Assembly (NCBI GenBank): GCA_002393555.1
Contig: DGSP01000083.1
Coordinates: forward strand, 22,959-86,677
Direction: 5' to 3'
From: Prevotellaceae bacterium UBA4359
Lineage (GTDB): Bacteria; Bacteroidota; Bacteroidia; Bacteroidales; Bacteroidaceae
Length of the DNA: 63,719 nucleotides
How positions within the stretch are numbered: position 1 is the stretch's first letter; each line of letters opens with the position of its first letter. Shown here piece after piece: positions 34,857-44,781 of this stretch. The translations under genes and the position numbers were made by a program. The notes beneath the pieces were generated by a model that saw only the letters and a program-made list of their open reading frames with translations, made no database searches and was not told the DNA's origin.

Positions 34857-35741
34857 ATGAACAGAATCAACCACCTCTTCGCCACCAAGCGCGAAAACAT
34901 CCTCTCCATCTACTTCTGTGCCGGTCACCCCACCCTCGACAGCACAGCCGACACCATCCGCACCCTCGAACAGAAAGGCGTGGATATGATTGAAGTGGGC
35001 ATCCCCTTCTCCGACCCCATGGCCGACGGCCCCGTCATCCAAGACGCTGCCACCAAAGCCCTCCGCAACGGCATGACACTGAAGAAACTCTTCTCACAAC
35101 TCGAAGAACTGGACAGAAGCCCCCTCCTAACCTCCCCCAAAGGGGAGGAAAACCATCCGGACAGCACATCTTCTCTCCAAAGTAAGGAACCCTGTCCGGA
35201 TGGCAAATCATCCCCCCTTGGGGGGACAGGAGGGGGGCTTCCATTGATTTTGATGGGCTACCTCAACCCCATCATGCAGTTCGGCTTCGAGCAGTTCTGC
35301 CAACGCTGCGTGGAAGTGGGCATCGACGGAGTCATCATCCCCGACCTTCCCTTCAAAGACTATCTGGAAGAGTACAAGCCCGTTGCCGACCGCTACGACA
35401 TCCGCATCATCATGCTCATCACCCCCGAAACGAGCGACGAGCGCATCCGCTTCATCGACGACCACACCGACGGCTTCATCTACATGGTCTCCTCCGCCTC
35501 CACCACCGGTGCCCAGCAATCCTTCGGCGACCAAAAGCAAGCCTACTTCTCGCGCATCCAAGCCATGCACCTCAAGCACCCCTGCATGATTGGTTTCGGC
35601 ATCAGCAACAAACAAACCCTCGAAGCCGCCCAATCCCATGCCGCTGGAGCCATCATCGGCAGCAAGTTCGTCAACCTGCTCGAAGAGACAGGCGATGCCG
35701 CCAGTGCCATGGACAAACTCCTCAATGCCCTCAAGTGCTGA
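34857..35741 (+). CDS. trpA: tryptophan synthase alpha chain with in-frame repeat insertion
   Basis: It cleaves indole-3-glycerol phosphate and feeds indole to TrpB. Active-site Glu and Asp lie in MIEVGIPFSDPMADGP, and the barrel continues with MGYLNP, VIIPDLPF and GFGISN. The protein is 294 residues; without a 42-codon insertion (about residues 87-128, DNA 35116-35241) it would be about 252, the normal size. The insertion falls between the helix ending in QLEELDR and the strand LILMGYLNP, a surface loop in TrpA. The frame is kept on both sides. Last gene of the operon. Confidence 0.95.
   Translation: MNRINHLFATKRENILSIYFCAGHPTLDSTADTIRTLEQKGVDMIEVGIPFSDPMADGPVIQDAATKALRNGMTLKKLFSQLEELDRSPLLTSPKGEENHPDSTSSLQSKEPCPDGKSSPLGGTGGGLPLILMGYLNPIMQFGFEQFCQRCVEVGIDGVIIPDLPFKDYLEEYKPVADRYDIRIIMLITPETSDERIRFIDDHTDGFIYMVSSASTTGAQQSFGDQKQAYFSRIQAMHLKHPCMIGFGISNKQTLEAAQSHAAGAIIGSKFVNLLEETGDAASAMDKLLNALKC
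35116..35241. repeat. 126-bp nested palindromic element inserted in trpA
   Basis: Outer arms GAAGCCCCCTCCT and AGGAGGGGGGCTTC pair (one extra G). Inside lies a perfect 12-bp inverted repeat CCATCCGGACAG (35153-35164) with CTGTCCGGATGG (35192-35203), plus two local hairpins (CCTCCCC...GGGGAGG and TCCCCCC...GGGGGGA). Length is 126 = 3 x 42. Confidence 0.9.
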
Positions 35742-35769
35742 ACAATCGAGAAGTGAAAAGTGAAAAATC

Positions 35770-38604
35770 TCAATTGTCCATGATGCAGGTTTTACTTTCT
35801 TGTAGTCCATTCTTGTAGCGCACCACCTTGATGTAAATGCCATTCTGCGGTTTAAGAGTCCTTATCCCGCTGATAGTGTAATAGTTGACACTCTCGATTT
35901 CTACAGACTGGCTCAGAGAAATGACAGAATCTTGAACATCATCTACTGCGGAGTCATAGGTAGTCCGCAAGTTGCAGGTCCCAATCGTAGGATGGTAGAA
36001 CGTCAAACAGTTGCATCCCCCGTCAGGGTATCTGCCCATTGTTTCTTTCGACGAAAGGGAGTGGTAGTGTATAGAATCTTTCCACCTCCCGTCTGCTGAC
36101 TGCAGAACCAAGACACCGTCATCAGTGTTCTTCAGTTTGAAAGGCAAGTGCAGTTGGGTTAATGACGGCTTTCCGTCACACCATACAACCAGATGTCCGT
36201 TTGGCTGTATGATGGTGCTGACTTCGCCCGAAGTGTCGATTTGATATTTTGTCGGATTCCCCTCCTCGTCGCTAAAGAACCATTGGGCTACATCAACAGG
36301 CTCAGACCCTCGGTTATACAATTCAATCCAGTCGGCTCGCTTCCCATAGTCATTCACATAAATGTCATTCGCCGCACAGACTTCATTGACACAGATGGCA
36401 GACAAGTGTTCATCGGCCATTTGTTCATATATTGCTGTATATGTGCCGTCTCTTGTTATCTGACACTCTTTTTCGTGGCTCAACCATCTTCCCTTCTGGT
36501 CTCTCCATCCGACAAAACGATAGCCCTCTGCAGCACCTGTACTCACCGTCATTCCTCCAAACAGCACACCAGAAAACCTGCTGAAAGGCACATCCACGCC
36601 ATCAATCTGAATCCTTGCGCAAGCACAGTTGGCAGACAAGTTCACATTGAGGCTGTCAGAGAGACCATACGCGTTCATCAGGGATTTGATGCGCGCTCCA
36701 CGATGGCTCTTCTCCCACATCGTTTCCTCCAACTTTCGGTACGTGCCTGTTGTGTAGCGATTGTCAAGCATCAAAGCATCCCTCACCAAACCACAAATGC
36801 TGTCAGCAATGTGCCTGCATCTCTCCGGGGTGTATATGCTGCCATGCAGGATGCAGTATGCCGCCACAAACTGCTTGCGGAAATCCTCATTCTGTTTCAG
36901 ATTGCGGTAAAGATAGACGATGTCGTTGGCATCAAGGTTTTCCACATTGCCCGTGTTCCCCCATGTCAAGTCCATGTCGAAGAACACGAAGTGAAACCTC
37001 CCATTCTCCAGAGAGCGATAGCCCTTCACGTTGTTGTCGTTCAGCACCCAGTCGCTGGTACCCACATAGCAGACCGTAGCCATATATCGGGCAAATTCAT
37101 CTGTATCTAAAAGTTCCCGAACACGCTCATACCCCTCATCACTCTCGGCATCATACGAAAGTTGCACCATGCGGTCAAACGCCTCTCGTGTGCCGCTCTT
37201 CTGATGGTAGAGATGACTGCTATACTCAAAAGAGTCCATCGCGTCATCGTCATAGCCGTAGTTGGCAGCACCGTGGAAGCGGTTGCTTGGCTCGCGAACA
37301 TTCATCATGGCCAAATACCTGCCGTTGATGAAGACATGGACAGGCTGATACTCCTGCGCATCCACATAGAAGCCACTTGTCGTCAGCACCTGTTGCGTGA
37401 TGGCATCCTTGATACGAGAGCCGCCATCCATCCTGTTGTTGTTCCCTCCGTTGCGAACCATCAGTTGCTGATACTCGCAGTATGGCTTGGCGGCAAAAGG
37501 CGATTGGGGAAAATGGCCGTTGCCGTCATACAGTTTCTTGGCAGTAAGTTTGAACGATGCAGGCTCAAAATGACGGCTCCAACCACCAGCCACCTCAAAT
37601 CTCGCCTCCTGATTGATGACCATCCTGCCGTCTGCCGTCAGATACTCAAAGTTGACCGGACGCTCCCAGTCCATGTTGAGGTTAGACCTTCCCGTTGAGC
37701 CACGCCCCCCCACACCATTCTTGCCATCCACATAGCAACCCACCATGTCGTCATAGAGATTGCGCGGGTCTGTGGTGACAGCGACGATAGGCAAATAGTA
37801 GTTTTTATCCTTGTAGATATAGGTACGAGTGACCACACCGCTCGGAAGTTTGTCATCAGAGAACAACCGCAGACGCAACACCATAGTCTTTGAGACCGAA
37901 AAAATCCCGTCCCCACTCGTCTTCCCATTTGTGAGTGTCGGAGTGCTGCCGTCCGTCGTGTAGCGGAGAGTCGAGCCAGCAGGAAACCGCACATGCACGT
38001 CAAAAGCAGAAGAGAACAACCTGGAGTCACCGTCAACCACCGGCATCGGCAGGCACTCCTGCGCATAATGTCCTGCATTAGTCCCCTCTGGAGTGGGAAC
38101 ACCACAATACTGCCATTCGTCAGCCTCCAAACTCACCCTTGCCCAACTGCAACGCGGAACGGACGCAGGATAAGAAACAGACAAATCCACCCTCTCACCA
38201 TCTCTTGACAGATACAGCGAGCCACCCCCTCTGTCCAGTTTGAACCTCACCTGCTTGGTCGCATCGGGGCCATATTCACCATCGGCAGCGTGATGGTCAA
38301 AGAACACACACCGATAACATCTGGGCTTTAGCACACCATAGCCCGACAGTCTGTGCTTTTTCAGGTTCATGACATCATCACTGATATACCATCCATCCAA
38401 CGATACACTTGTAGCGGTCGGATTATACAACTCAACCCAACCGCCATAATTATTCGAGTAGTCAATCGTCTGGTCGATGTTCGCCACACAAACTTCAGTA
38501 CATAACAGAGAGTTTTGAGCCTTCAAGCCCAAAACCAGTGCGAAAACAAAGGCAACGCACCACACCCTTTTCGTAAAACCATTGTGCATATATTTTCTTT
38601 CCAT
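35770..38604 (-). CDS. CotH-kinase family secreted protein with lamin-tail domains
   Basis: 944 residues: signal peptide ending LKAQ (about 1-29), a lamin-tail (LTD) domain (about 35-150; WVELYNPT, SLDGWYISDD), a short FN3/CHB-like strand set with YTTDGSTPT, a CotH kinase-like domain (about 255-570), a bacterial-repeat-like segment (GGMTVSTGAAEGYRFVGW), a second LTD (about 740-850; ADWIELYNRG) and a C-terminal tail. The CotH catalytic signature is visible as LNDNNVKGYRS and FFDMDLTWG. CotH proteins phosphorylate protein serines in spore coats and effectors; the target here is unknown. A second Met at residue 6 is an equally good start. Confidence 0.85.
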   Translation of the reverse strand: MERKYMHNGFTKRVWCVAFVFALVLGLKAQNSLLCTEVCVANIDQTIDYSNNYGGWVELYNPTATSVSLDGWYISDDVMNLKKHRLSGYGVLKPRCYRCVFFDHHAADGEYGPDATKQVRFKLDRGGGSLYLSRDGERVDLSVSYPASVPRCSWARVSLEADEWQYCGVPTPEGTNAGHYAQECLPMPVVDGDSRLFSSAFDVHVRFPAGSTLRYTTDGSTPTLTNGKTSGDGIFSVSKTMVLRLRLFSDDKLPSGVVTRTYIYKDKNYYLPIVAVTTDPRNLYDDMVGCYVDGKNGVGGRGSTGRSNLNMDWERPVNFEYLTADGRMVINQEARFEVAGGWSRHFEPASFKLTAKKLYDGNGHFPQSPFAAKPYCEYQQLMVRNGGNNNRMDGGSRIKDAITQQVLTTSGFYVDAQEYQPVHVFINGRYLAMMNVREPSNRFHGAANYGYDDDAMDSFEYSSHLYHQKSGTREAFDRMVQLSYDAESDEGYERVRELLDTDEFARYMATVCYVGTSDWVLNDNNVKGYRSLENGRFHFVFFDMDLTWGNTGNVENLDANDIVYLYRNLKQNEDFRKQFVAAYCILHGSIYTPERCRHIADSICGLVRDALMLDNRYTTGTYRKLEETMWEKSHRGARIKSLMNAYGLSDSLNVNLSANCACARIQIDGVDVPFSRFSGVLFGGMTVSTGAAEGYRFVGWRDQKGRWLSHEKECQITRDGTYTAIYEQMADEHLSAICVNEVCAANDIYVNDYGKRADWIELYNRGSEPVDVAQWFFSDEEGNPTKYQIDTSGEVSTIIQPNGHLVVWCDGKPSLTQLHLPFKLKNTDDGVLVLQSADGRWKDSIHYHSLSSKETMGRYPDGGCNCLTFYHPTIGTCNLRTTYDSAVDDVQDSVISLSQSVEIESVNYYTISGIRTLKPQNGIYIKVVRYKNGLQESKTCIMDN

Positions 38605-38624
38605 CTTTTGATTAAGTAACTACA

Positions 38625-38632
38625 CAAAATTA
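38625..38632 (-). promoter_or_regulatory. -7 box of the CotH-type gene
   Basis: TAATTTTG on the minus strand, 20 bases before the start at 38604; -33 not clear. Confidence 0.4.
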
Positions 38633-38658
38633 TTTTATACAATGATGTCTCTTCTTTT

Positions 38659-38795
38659 CGCCGCAAGCGGCTTGTTTTTCTTTGGACGATAATTTTCAAT
38701 AATTGACGATAATTTTATCCGATAATTATTATCGGAACCAATTATTGGAAATTATCGGAAATTATTGTCCAAGAAAACAATGCGGCTTGCCGCAT
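38659..38795. repeat. large AT-rich imperfect palindrome
   Basis: The outer sequences GCCGCAAGCGGCTTG and CAATGCGGCTTGCCGC pair, the inner parts GGACGATAATTTTCAATAA and TTATTGGAAATTATCGG are related inverted copies, and the centre GATAATTATTATC is a palindrome. It resembles the AT-rich GxxExxY-flanking sequence at 2958-3251. It fills the 220-base gap between two minus-strand genes. Confidence 0.65.
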
Positions 38796-38824
38796 GATAT
38801 CAACTATTTTTGTTCACCTACTTA

Positions 38825-39619
38825 TCATGGAATTTGACGAAGTAAATACCACGCTGACGTAGTATAGAAGTTGCGTAGATATGGAATACAGGCAAAGAAA
38901 GCCCACAAGCGACGAGGAGTCATGTGAAACTTCTGCTTGTAGTGAGGGTTGATGAACCAAAGGGTGCGCAGACAAATAGTGTAACCCACCTCGGAAATCA
39001 GTCGTTCAAAGTTCTCCACAGTCATGCGTGAGGCTCGTATGCTCATCAGTTCACCCACCTTACCCACCGTCGCTCCGCTTGTCTGCAACAGGACCCTGTA
39101 GAGCCACTTGGGCAACAAATGAATGAAAGGAAGTTTGGAGGCCAGGCCAACGCTTATTTGCTGATGACCGCCAAAAGGGTTCTGCCAGGCAGGAAAGCCG
39201 AAAAACACCAAGCCGTCCTCCTTCAGAAAATCCTTGATGTGAAAAAGAAACTCCCGTTTGCAAGACGGGGCAATGTGTTCTATCACATCGTGAACAAGAA
39301 CCAGGTCGAAGCGTTCATCCTCCGTCTTTGGCACTTCTGAAAGGAGAAAATCCTCGCAGACGAACGTACCCTCCCGCCGACATTCCGCAAAGAACGTCCT
39401 TGCCTCGTCAATACGCACCCGGCAAATGTCCATTCCAGTCACCTGACACCCCCTTTCTGCAAAAGGAAGCAGATTGCCCCCCTCGCCACAACCAATTTCC
39501 AACACACGGGAGTTTGATGTCAGCGTGATATAAGGGTGCAGATAGTCCAAGTAGAACTCGCGGGCCGTGTTTGCCAACTCGTCGAAATATTGCTTGCGCT
39601 TCAGATGTCGCTGTTGCAT
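38825..39619 (-). CDS. class I SAM-dependent methyltransferase
   Basis: 264 residues from MQQRHLKRKQYFDEL; the Rossmann motif I is VLEIGCGEGGNLLPFA (about residues 40-55), motif II ends in GMDI, and DLVLVHDVIEHI is the motif IV region of UbiG-like (Methyltransf_23) enzymes. The substrate is unknown; the C-terminal half (WFINPHYKQKF, LWAFFA) suggests a lipid or membrane-linked acceptor, which is only inference. The start at 39619 is chosen because a promoter-like block shared with the sigma-barrel gene lies at 39650-39680. It is the next gene after that sigma gene, 77 bases away. Confidence 0.88.
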   Translation of the reverse strand: MQQRHLKRKQYFDELANTAREFYLDYLHPYITLTSNSRVLEIGCGEGGNLLPFAERGCQVTGMDICRVRIDEARTFFAECRREGTFVCEDFLLSEVPKTEDERFDLVLVHDVIEHIAPSCKREFLFHIKDFLKEDGLVFFGFPAWQNPFGGHQQISVGLASKLPFIHLLPKWLYRVLLQTSGATVGKVGELMSIRASRMTVENFERLISEVGYTICLRTLWFINPHYKQKFHMTPRRLWAFFACIPYLRNFYTTSAWYLLRQIP

Positions 39620-39649
39620 AGTCTTTTCTTGTTTTGTTTCTCTATAGGG

Positions 39650-39680
39650 ATAGATACCACCAAGCAAGAAAAGACTGCAC
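39650..39680 (-). promoter_or_regulatory. probable ECF-type promoter of the methyltransferase gene
   Basis: Minus strand: GTGCAGTC, 12 bases, GTGGTATCTAT, then a TATAGAG match further on. The same block, with an 11-base spacer, precedes the sigma-barrel gene (41410-41439). Two near-identical blocks in front of a sigma gene and its neighbour suggest a target of that sigma factor. Confidence 0.65.
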
Positions 39681-39696
39681 GATTTCGGGAAGGAAA

Positions 39697-41385
39697 TCAC
39701 CATGTGATGCGGATTCCTATTGGCAACGAGAACATAAATGGATGCTCCGTGCGATAGGTCTCCACGTTGCCACCCGTCGGGAGGTAGTATTGCAGACTCG
39801 GTTCAGCAAAGAAGCCGACATTCGGCGTAAGATTGTACTGCAAGCCCACACCAGCACCGACCGACCATTGCAGCGGAGCATGGAACACAGACCTCTCCTC
39901 CTGTTCTTTCATGCCGTCCACGAAATAACTGGTGCGGAATGGTGCATAGACTGGTATCTCCAACTTCGCGCCAAGACCTCCGTAGAGACTCCATCGCCTT
40001 ACATGATATAGATGATAGGTACCCTTCAACGGTATCCCGAGGTAATGAATGGTCTGTTGCTCACGGATAGCGTTTCCGTCTGTGCCAATCTCAGACTCCG
40101 ACTTCAGACAACTATAACTCAAGCCTGTCTCTAAACCAAAACGGCTGTTCAGTTTGTACTTCAAGGCTAAAGAGAAGGTTACAGGCGTGTAGTGGTGTGT
40201 TCTGCGTTCCATCTTGTCAGAGCCAGGCTGAGCAGCGTTGTTCTGGGCAATCTTCAGCAAGGTTTGACACATCTTGTAGTCAACATTCAGAGTCCCGCTC
40301 CGCAATGCCTCGGCATAGTCGCTCCATCGGTCGAAAGAGCGGATGGATGGAACTTCACTTATAACATCTGTCATCTCCGTTTCAGTGAAGACAAACGGAC
40401 GGTTGGCATTCTTTTCACCTATGCCACCAGTGTATGCTAAATCCACCGACCACTTTTGCCCCTTGTTCTCTACCTCTATCCGCTCTTCGGGGAACAGGTC
40501 GGCTATATGAGTGCCTTTGCCTGGACGCAAGTCAGGCAGTGGTTCTTTGTCTTGTGTAATGACAGTTGAGTCGGTGCGTCCTGTTTCTTCTACAATGTGA
40601 TGGAGCGTGTCAGCAGGAGCAAGACTATCTGCTGGGACAACCGTGACAGGAACAATGGCTATCTGCTGTTGAGTCATGATGGGAGTGGTTGGAGTTCCTT
40701 GCTCCATCACAGGAGTTCCTTCGTCATCATGCTTTGTTTCAGGCATAGTATGTTCTTGTTTTGTCACTACAGGTTCTGGTGCTTCAATAGTCCTTCTCGT
40801 TTTGTACAGGTAGATGCCCAACGGTAACAGAAGCGGCAGAAGCCATAGCAACCCATACTGTGCAAGTGACTTCTGCAACATCCTCTTTGCTCTCGACAAC
40901 TGTGAAGATGACGAGTGGGCAGCAATTCCAAGGATTTCGGCTATTTCCTTGTGCGACATTTCTTGGATGACAGCCAACTTGAACACCTGTCCGTAACCAT
41001 TAGGGAGTTCATCTATAGCCGCCATCAGTTCGGCCATCGTTGGCAGAGGTTTGTCATCAGACGGGATGGGTTCTTGTGGCAGTTCTTCTTCTGGCAGAGC
41101 GGAAAGTGAAAGCATCGTTGGCTCATGGTGACGCTGCACAAATCGTCGGGCCACATTGGTCGTGATGCTGGTCAACCATGCCTCGAAGCGTTTGGGGTTA
41201 TGCAACTGATTCATCTTGGCAAAGGCCAGAAGAAACGCATCATGTGCCAATTCCTCTGCTATTTGTCGATTGCCTACGAAGTGTTGGCATATCCCCGTCA
41301 TTTGTCGGTGATATGCCCTATACAGGCTTCCAAGTGCAGTCTCGTCACCTTGTAGCCCCCGCTCTATGAGTTCTTCTATGTCCAT
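39697..41385 (-). CDS. ECF sigma factor fused to a transmembrane helix and an outer-membrane beta-barrel
   Basis: 562 residues in one open frame. Residues 8-80 are an ECF sigma region 2 (ALGSLYRAYH, RQIAEELAHDAFLLAF). Residues 120-172 are region 4 with a helix-turn-helix (MSHKEIAEILGI, SSQLSRAKRML). Residues 177-196 are a single hydrophobic helix (YGLLWLLPLLLPLGIYLYKT) followed by Arg-Arg. Residues 200-310 are a Pro/Thr-rich linker. Residues 311-562 form a PorT/OmpA-like barrel (KWSVDLAYTGGIG, LKYKLNSRFGLETGLSYS, GLGAKLEIPVY, GAGVGLQYNL) ending FSLPIGIRITW, a good barrel-assembly signal with terminal aromatic. The start at 41385 sits just after a shared promoter block. Bacteroidetes more often put the sigma factor and a barrel-bearing anti-sigma partner in separate genes. 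Confidence 0.85.
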   Translation of the reverse strand: MDIEELIERGLQGDETALGSLYRAYHRQMTGICQHFVGNRQIAEELAHDAFLLAFAKMNQLHNPKRFEAWLTSITTNVARRFVQRHHEPTMLSLSALPEEELPQEPIPSDDKPLPTMAELMAAIDELPNGYGQVFKLAVIQEMSHKEIAEILGIAAHSSSSQLSRAKRMLQKSLAQYGLLWLLPLLLPLGIYLYKTRRTIEAPEPVVTKQEHTMPETKHDDEGTPVMEQGTPTTPIMTQQQIAIVPVTVVPADSLAPADTLHHIVEETGRTDSTVITQDKEPLPDLRPGKGTHIADLFPEERIEVENKGQKWSVDLAYTGGIGEKNANRPFVFTETEMTDVISEVPSIRSFDRWSDYAEALRSGTLNVDYKMCQTLLKIAQNNAAQPGSDKMERRTHHYTPVTFSLALKYKLNSRFGLETGLSYSCLKSESEIGTDGNAIREQQTIHYLGIPLKGTYHLYHVRRWSLYGGLGAKLEIPVYAPFRTSYFVDGMKEQEERSVFHAPLQWSVGAGVGLQYNLTPNVGFFAEPSLQYYLPTGGNVETYRTEHPFMFSLPIGIRITW

Positions 41386-41409
41386 CGGAAACACACTGCC
41401 TCTATTGAC

Positions 41410-41439
41410 ATAGATACCACTTTTCCAAAAAGACTGCAC
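41410..41439 (-). promoter_or_regulatory. probable ECF-type autoregulated promoter of the sigma-barrel gene
   Basis: Minus strand: GTGCAGTC, 11 bases, GTGGTATCTAT, then AATAGAG; nearly the same as the block before the methyltransferase gene. There is no TAnnTTTG box, consistent with recognition by an alternative sigma factor. Confidence 0.65.
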
Positions 41440-41559
41440 GGAAATTACATTTTTTTCAAACAAAGGTCACTTTAGGTCTCTTATATCGACCACTTGACAA
41501 CCATATCGCCTATGCCCTCGGACAACCACCCCAAGGCTTGGGATGATGGCTCACCTTTG

Positions 41560-41602
41560 TTTCTTAATATCCATCGCCGAGGGCGATTCGCTGAATAGTT
41601 AC
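41560..41602 (-). repeat. partial copy of the MITE-like element of 17389
   Basis: Read on the minus strand, GTAACTATTCAGCGAA (41602-41587) continues into TCGCCCTCGGCGATGG and TTAAGAAACAAA, matching the left end of the 17389 element with a few changes. Confidence 0.75.
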
Positions 41603-41936
41603 TTTTTGTACTCCCTTCGGATTGCGATGGCAAAAATACATGAAAAATTTTGAATATAGACTTGTTTTGTCCATTTTTCTTGCAAAATATGTTTTCTTTT
41701 TTTAATCCCAATCGCTCATTTGGAATGCCTTCCATCAACTCCCTTCCGCATCTTTCTCCACCGCCCTTCCATGTCTTCACGCTCCTGACAGTCGTTTCTT
41801 CTCGGTTCTGGCAGGCATCTCGTTGAGGGATAAGACGAGTGCGAGACCGAGGTTGATACGGCTTGGCAAAGGCCATTTCGTCATAGCCTCCTCATCGGCA
41901 TTTCCCAAGCCTCCACTACGATGCTTCCACTGCCTC

Positions 41937-42008
41937 TAAACCGACGTCCCCGATGTCGGTCAACCGATGTCCCCGATGTCGGTCAACCGACGTCGGGGAC
42001 ATCGGTTT
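41937..42008. repeat. triple ACCGAYGTCCCC palindromic element, copy 1
   Basis: Two direct units (AACCGAYGTCCCCGATGTCGGTC) and one inverted unit, enclosed by CCTC...GAGG-type ends that extend the inverted repeat. Copy 2 is at 45254-45332. Confidence 0.8.
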
Positions 42009-42127
42009 GGAGGCTTATGGCAATAGCAATGTGCAAAAAACGAAGAGAGCCTCGCATGGCTGCGGAGTGTCCCCAATGAGCGGTTAGTGACACGGCGGCG
42101 GACAGTCATTTAATTTTTTCATGTTCC

Positions 42128-42159
42128 TTTGCAGAATGGAGGAATTTTTCGTACCTTTG
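42128..42159 (+). promoter_or_regulatory. promoter of ettA
   Basis: TTTG (42128-42131), 20-base spacer, TACCTTTG (42152-42159), 27 bases before the ATG. Confidence 0.75.
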
Positions 42160-42186
42160 CAAAAACTAAACAAATGAACAGACTTT

Positions 42187-43884
<1,698 letters not shown>

Positions 43885-43958
43885 GAAGAATTCACGATTG
43901 TCAAGTGCGGTTCATTGTGGTCGTCGGACACGATGAAACACACTTGTAGTATAAGAAA

Positions 43959-43993
43959 AACCCCTCGTTACGAATAAGCGTAACCGAGGGGTT
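43959..43993 (+). terminator. intrinsic terminator of ettA
   Basis: AACCCCTCGTTACG (43959-43972) pairs with CGTAACCGAGGGGTT (43979-43993) with one bulged G. It contains the same CCCCTCG..TACG core as the repeats at 30182 and 49710. Confidence 0.65.
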
Positions 43994-44054
43994 CCTTTAT
44001 TCACACCCACGCCTATTCAAGTTTCGCAAGTGTTCAATTCAATAGCCTATTGAA

Positions 44055-44766
44055 TCAATAGTATCCCGCGCCTTTGCAAACAGGACATTTTCCAGAGCCG
44101 TGACAGACATCACATCCTTTCGACTCTTCGTAACTGCCATAGCAACGGTAACACCTGCCACCACCATGACAATGGGAACACGTCACACTGCCCTCGCCAC
44201 GTCCTGCTGCGCTACCATCACCGCCAAAAAGACCTTGTACAAATCCGTTCAGCATCTCCCGCAGCCACTCGCATCTTCATATCATCGACAAAGTTTTCTC
44301 CCAGCGGAGCGGCGAGTGTCTTATCCCACAAGGGAAAATGCACCTGAGAGCCAGTGGCGAGCATGGCTTTTCCCTCCATGTCCACCACATAGGCTTGCAT
44401 ATATGCCACCTTACTCAATGTCCTGAAGTAATTCATATCTATCGGGATGCGCACCTCCACATTCTTCGTGGCGGTCTGACGGACAGGCGCGAGGGATGTT
44501 TCACCCACGTAAGCCTCTTCTTCGCAAAATGCAGCCAGTTCGCGAAGGCTCATCGCTGGCCATGCTTCATCATGCAGAAAGACGATGCACAAACACTCTG
44601 AACTCGTCACATTGCTGATTTGAAGTTGCACATTGACAACCAATGCCGTTCCTTCATTGTTCTTCTCATAACGAACTGGCGTGGTTTTCAGAACTTTCAC
44701 ACTTCCTGCCCATACAAAGCATGCGCACATGAGTAAGCATGCGCTTAAAAACAGTTTTCTTGCCAT
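44055..44766 (-). pseudogene. frameshifted secreted protein with CxxCxGxG zinc-finger tail
   Basis: The upstream frame (start 44766, signal peptide 1-20) encodes about 166 sensible residues ending near VDDMKMR. Continuing in the +1 frame gives WLREMLNGFVQGLFGG and then four Cys pairs (CSHCHGGG, CYRCYG, CDVCHGSG, CPVCKGAG) like the DnaJ zinc region. One extra base near 44268 explains the break. In the first frame the chain instead ends 17 residues later at 44218. Either a real frameshift, a sequencing error, or recoding. It follows the DUF4878-like gene by 15 bases. Confidence 0.7.
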
Positions 44767-44781
44767 CGTCTCTACATGAAT

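Larger units (their letters stand above)
41464..42186. other. 723-base intergenic region of repeats
   Basis: It holds a partial copy of the 17389-17561 element (about 41560-41602), a triple palindromic element (41937-42008) and the ettA promoter. A 131-codon minus-strand frame (41481-41876) is open but has Arg/Lys-rich, low-quality composition; I do not call it a gene. Confidence 0.6.

Noticed and set aside
41481..41876. 131-codon minus-strand ORF upstream of ettA
   Set aside because: Its composition is Arg/Lys/Ser-rich without a domain, and it overlaps repeat sequence; left as intergenic.
44218..44766. Intact 182-residue protein ending at 44218
   Set aside because: The last 17 residues look out of frame, and the +1 frame continues with a coherent segment and four Cys motifs.
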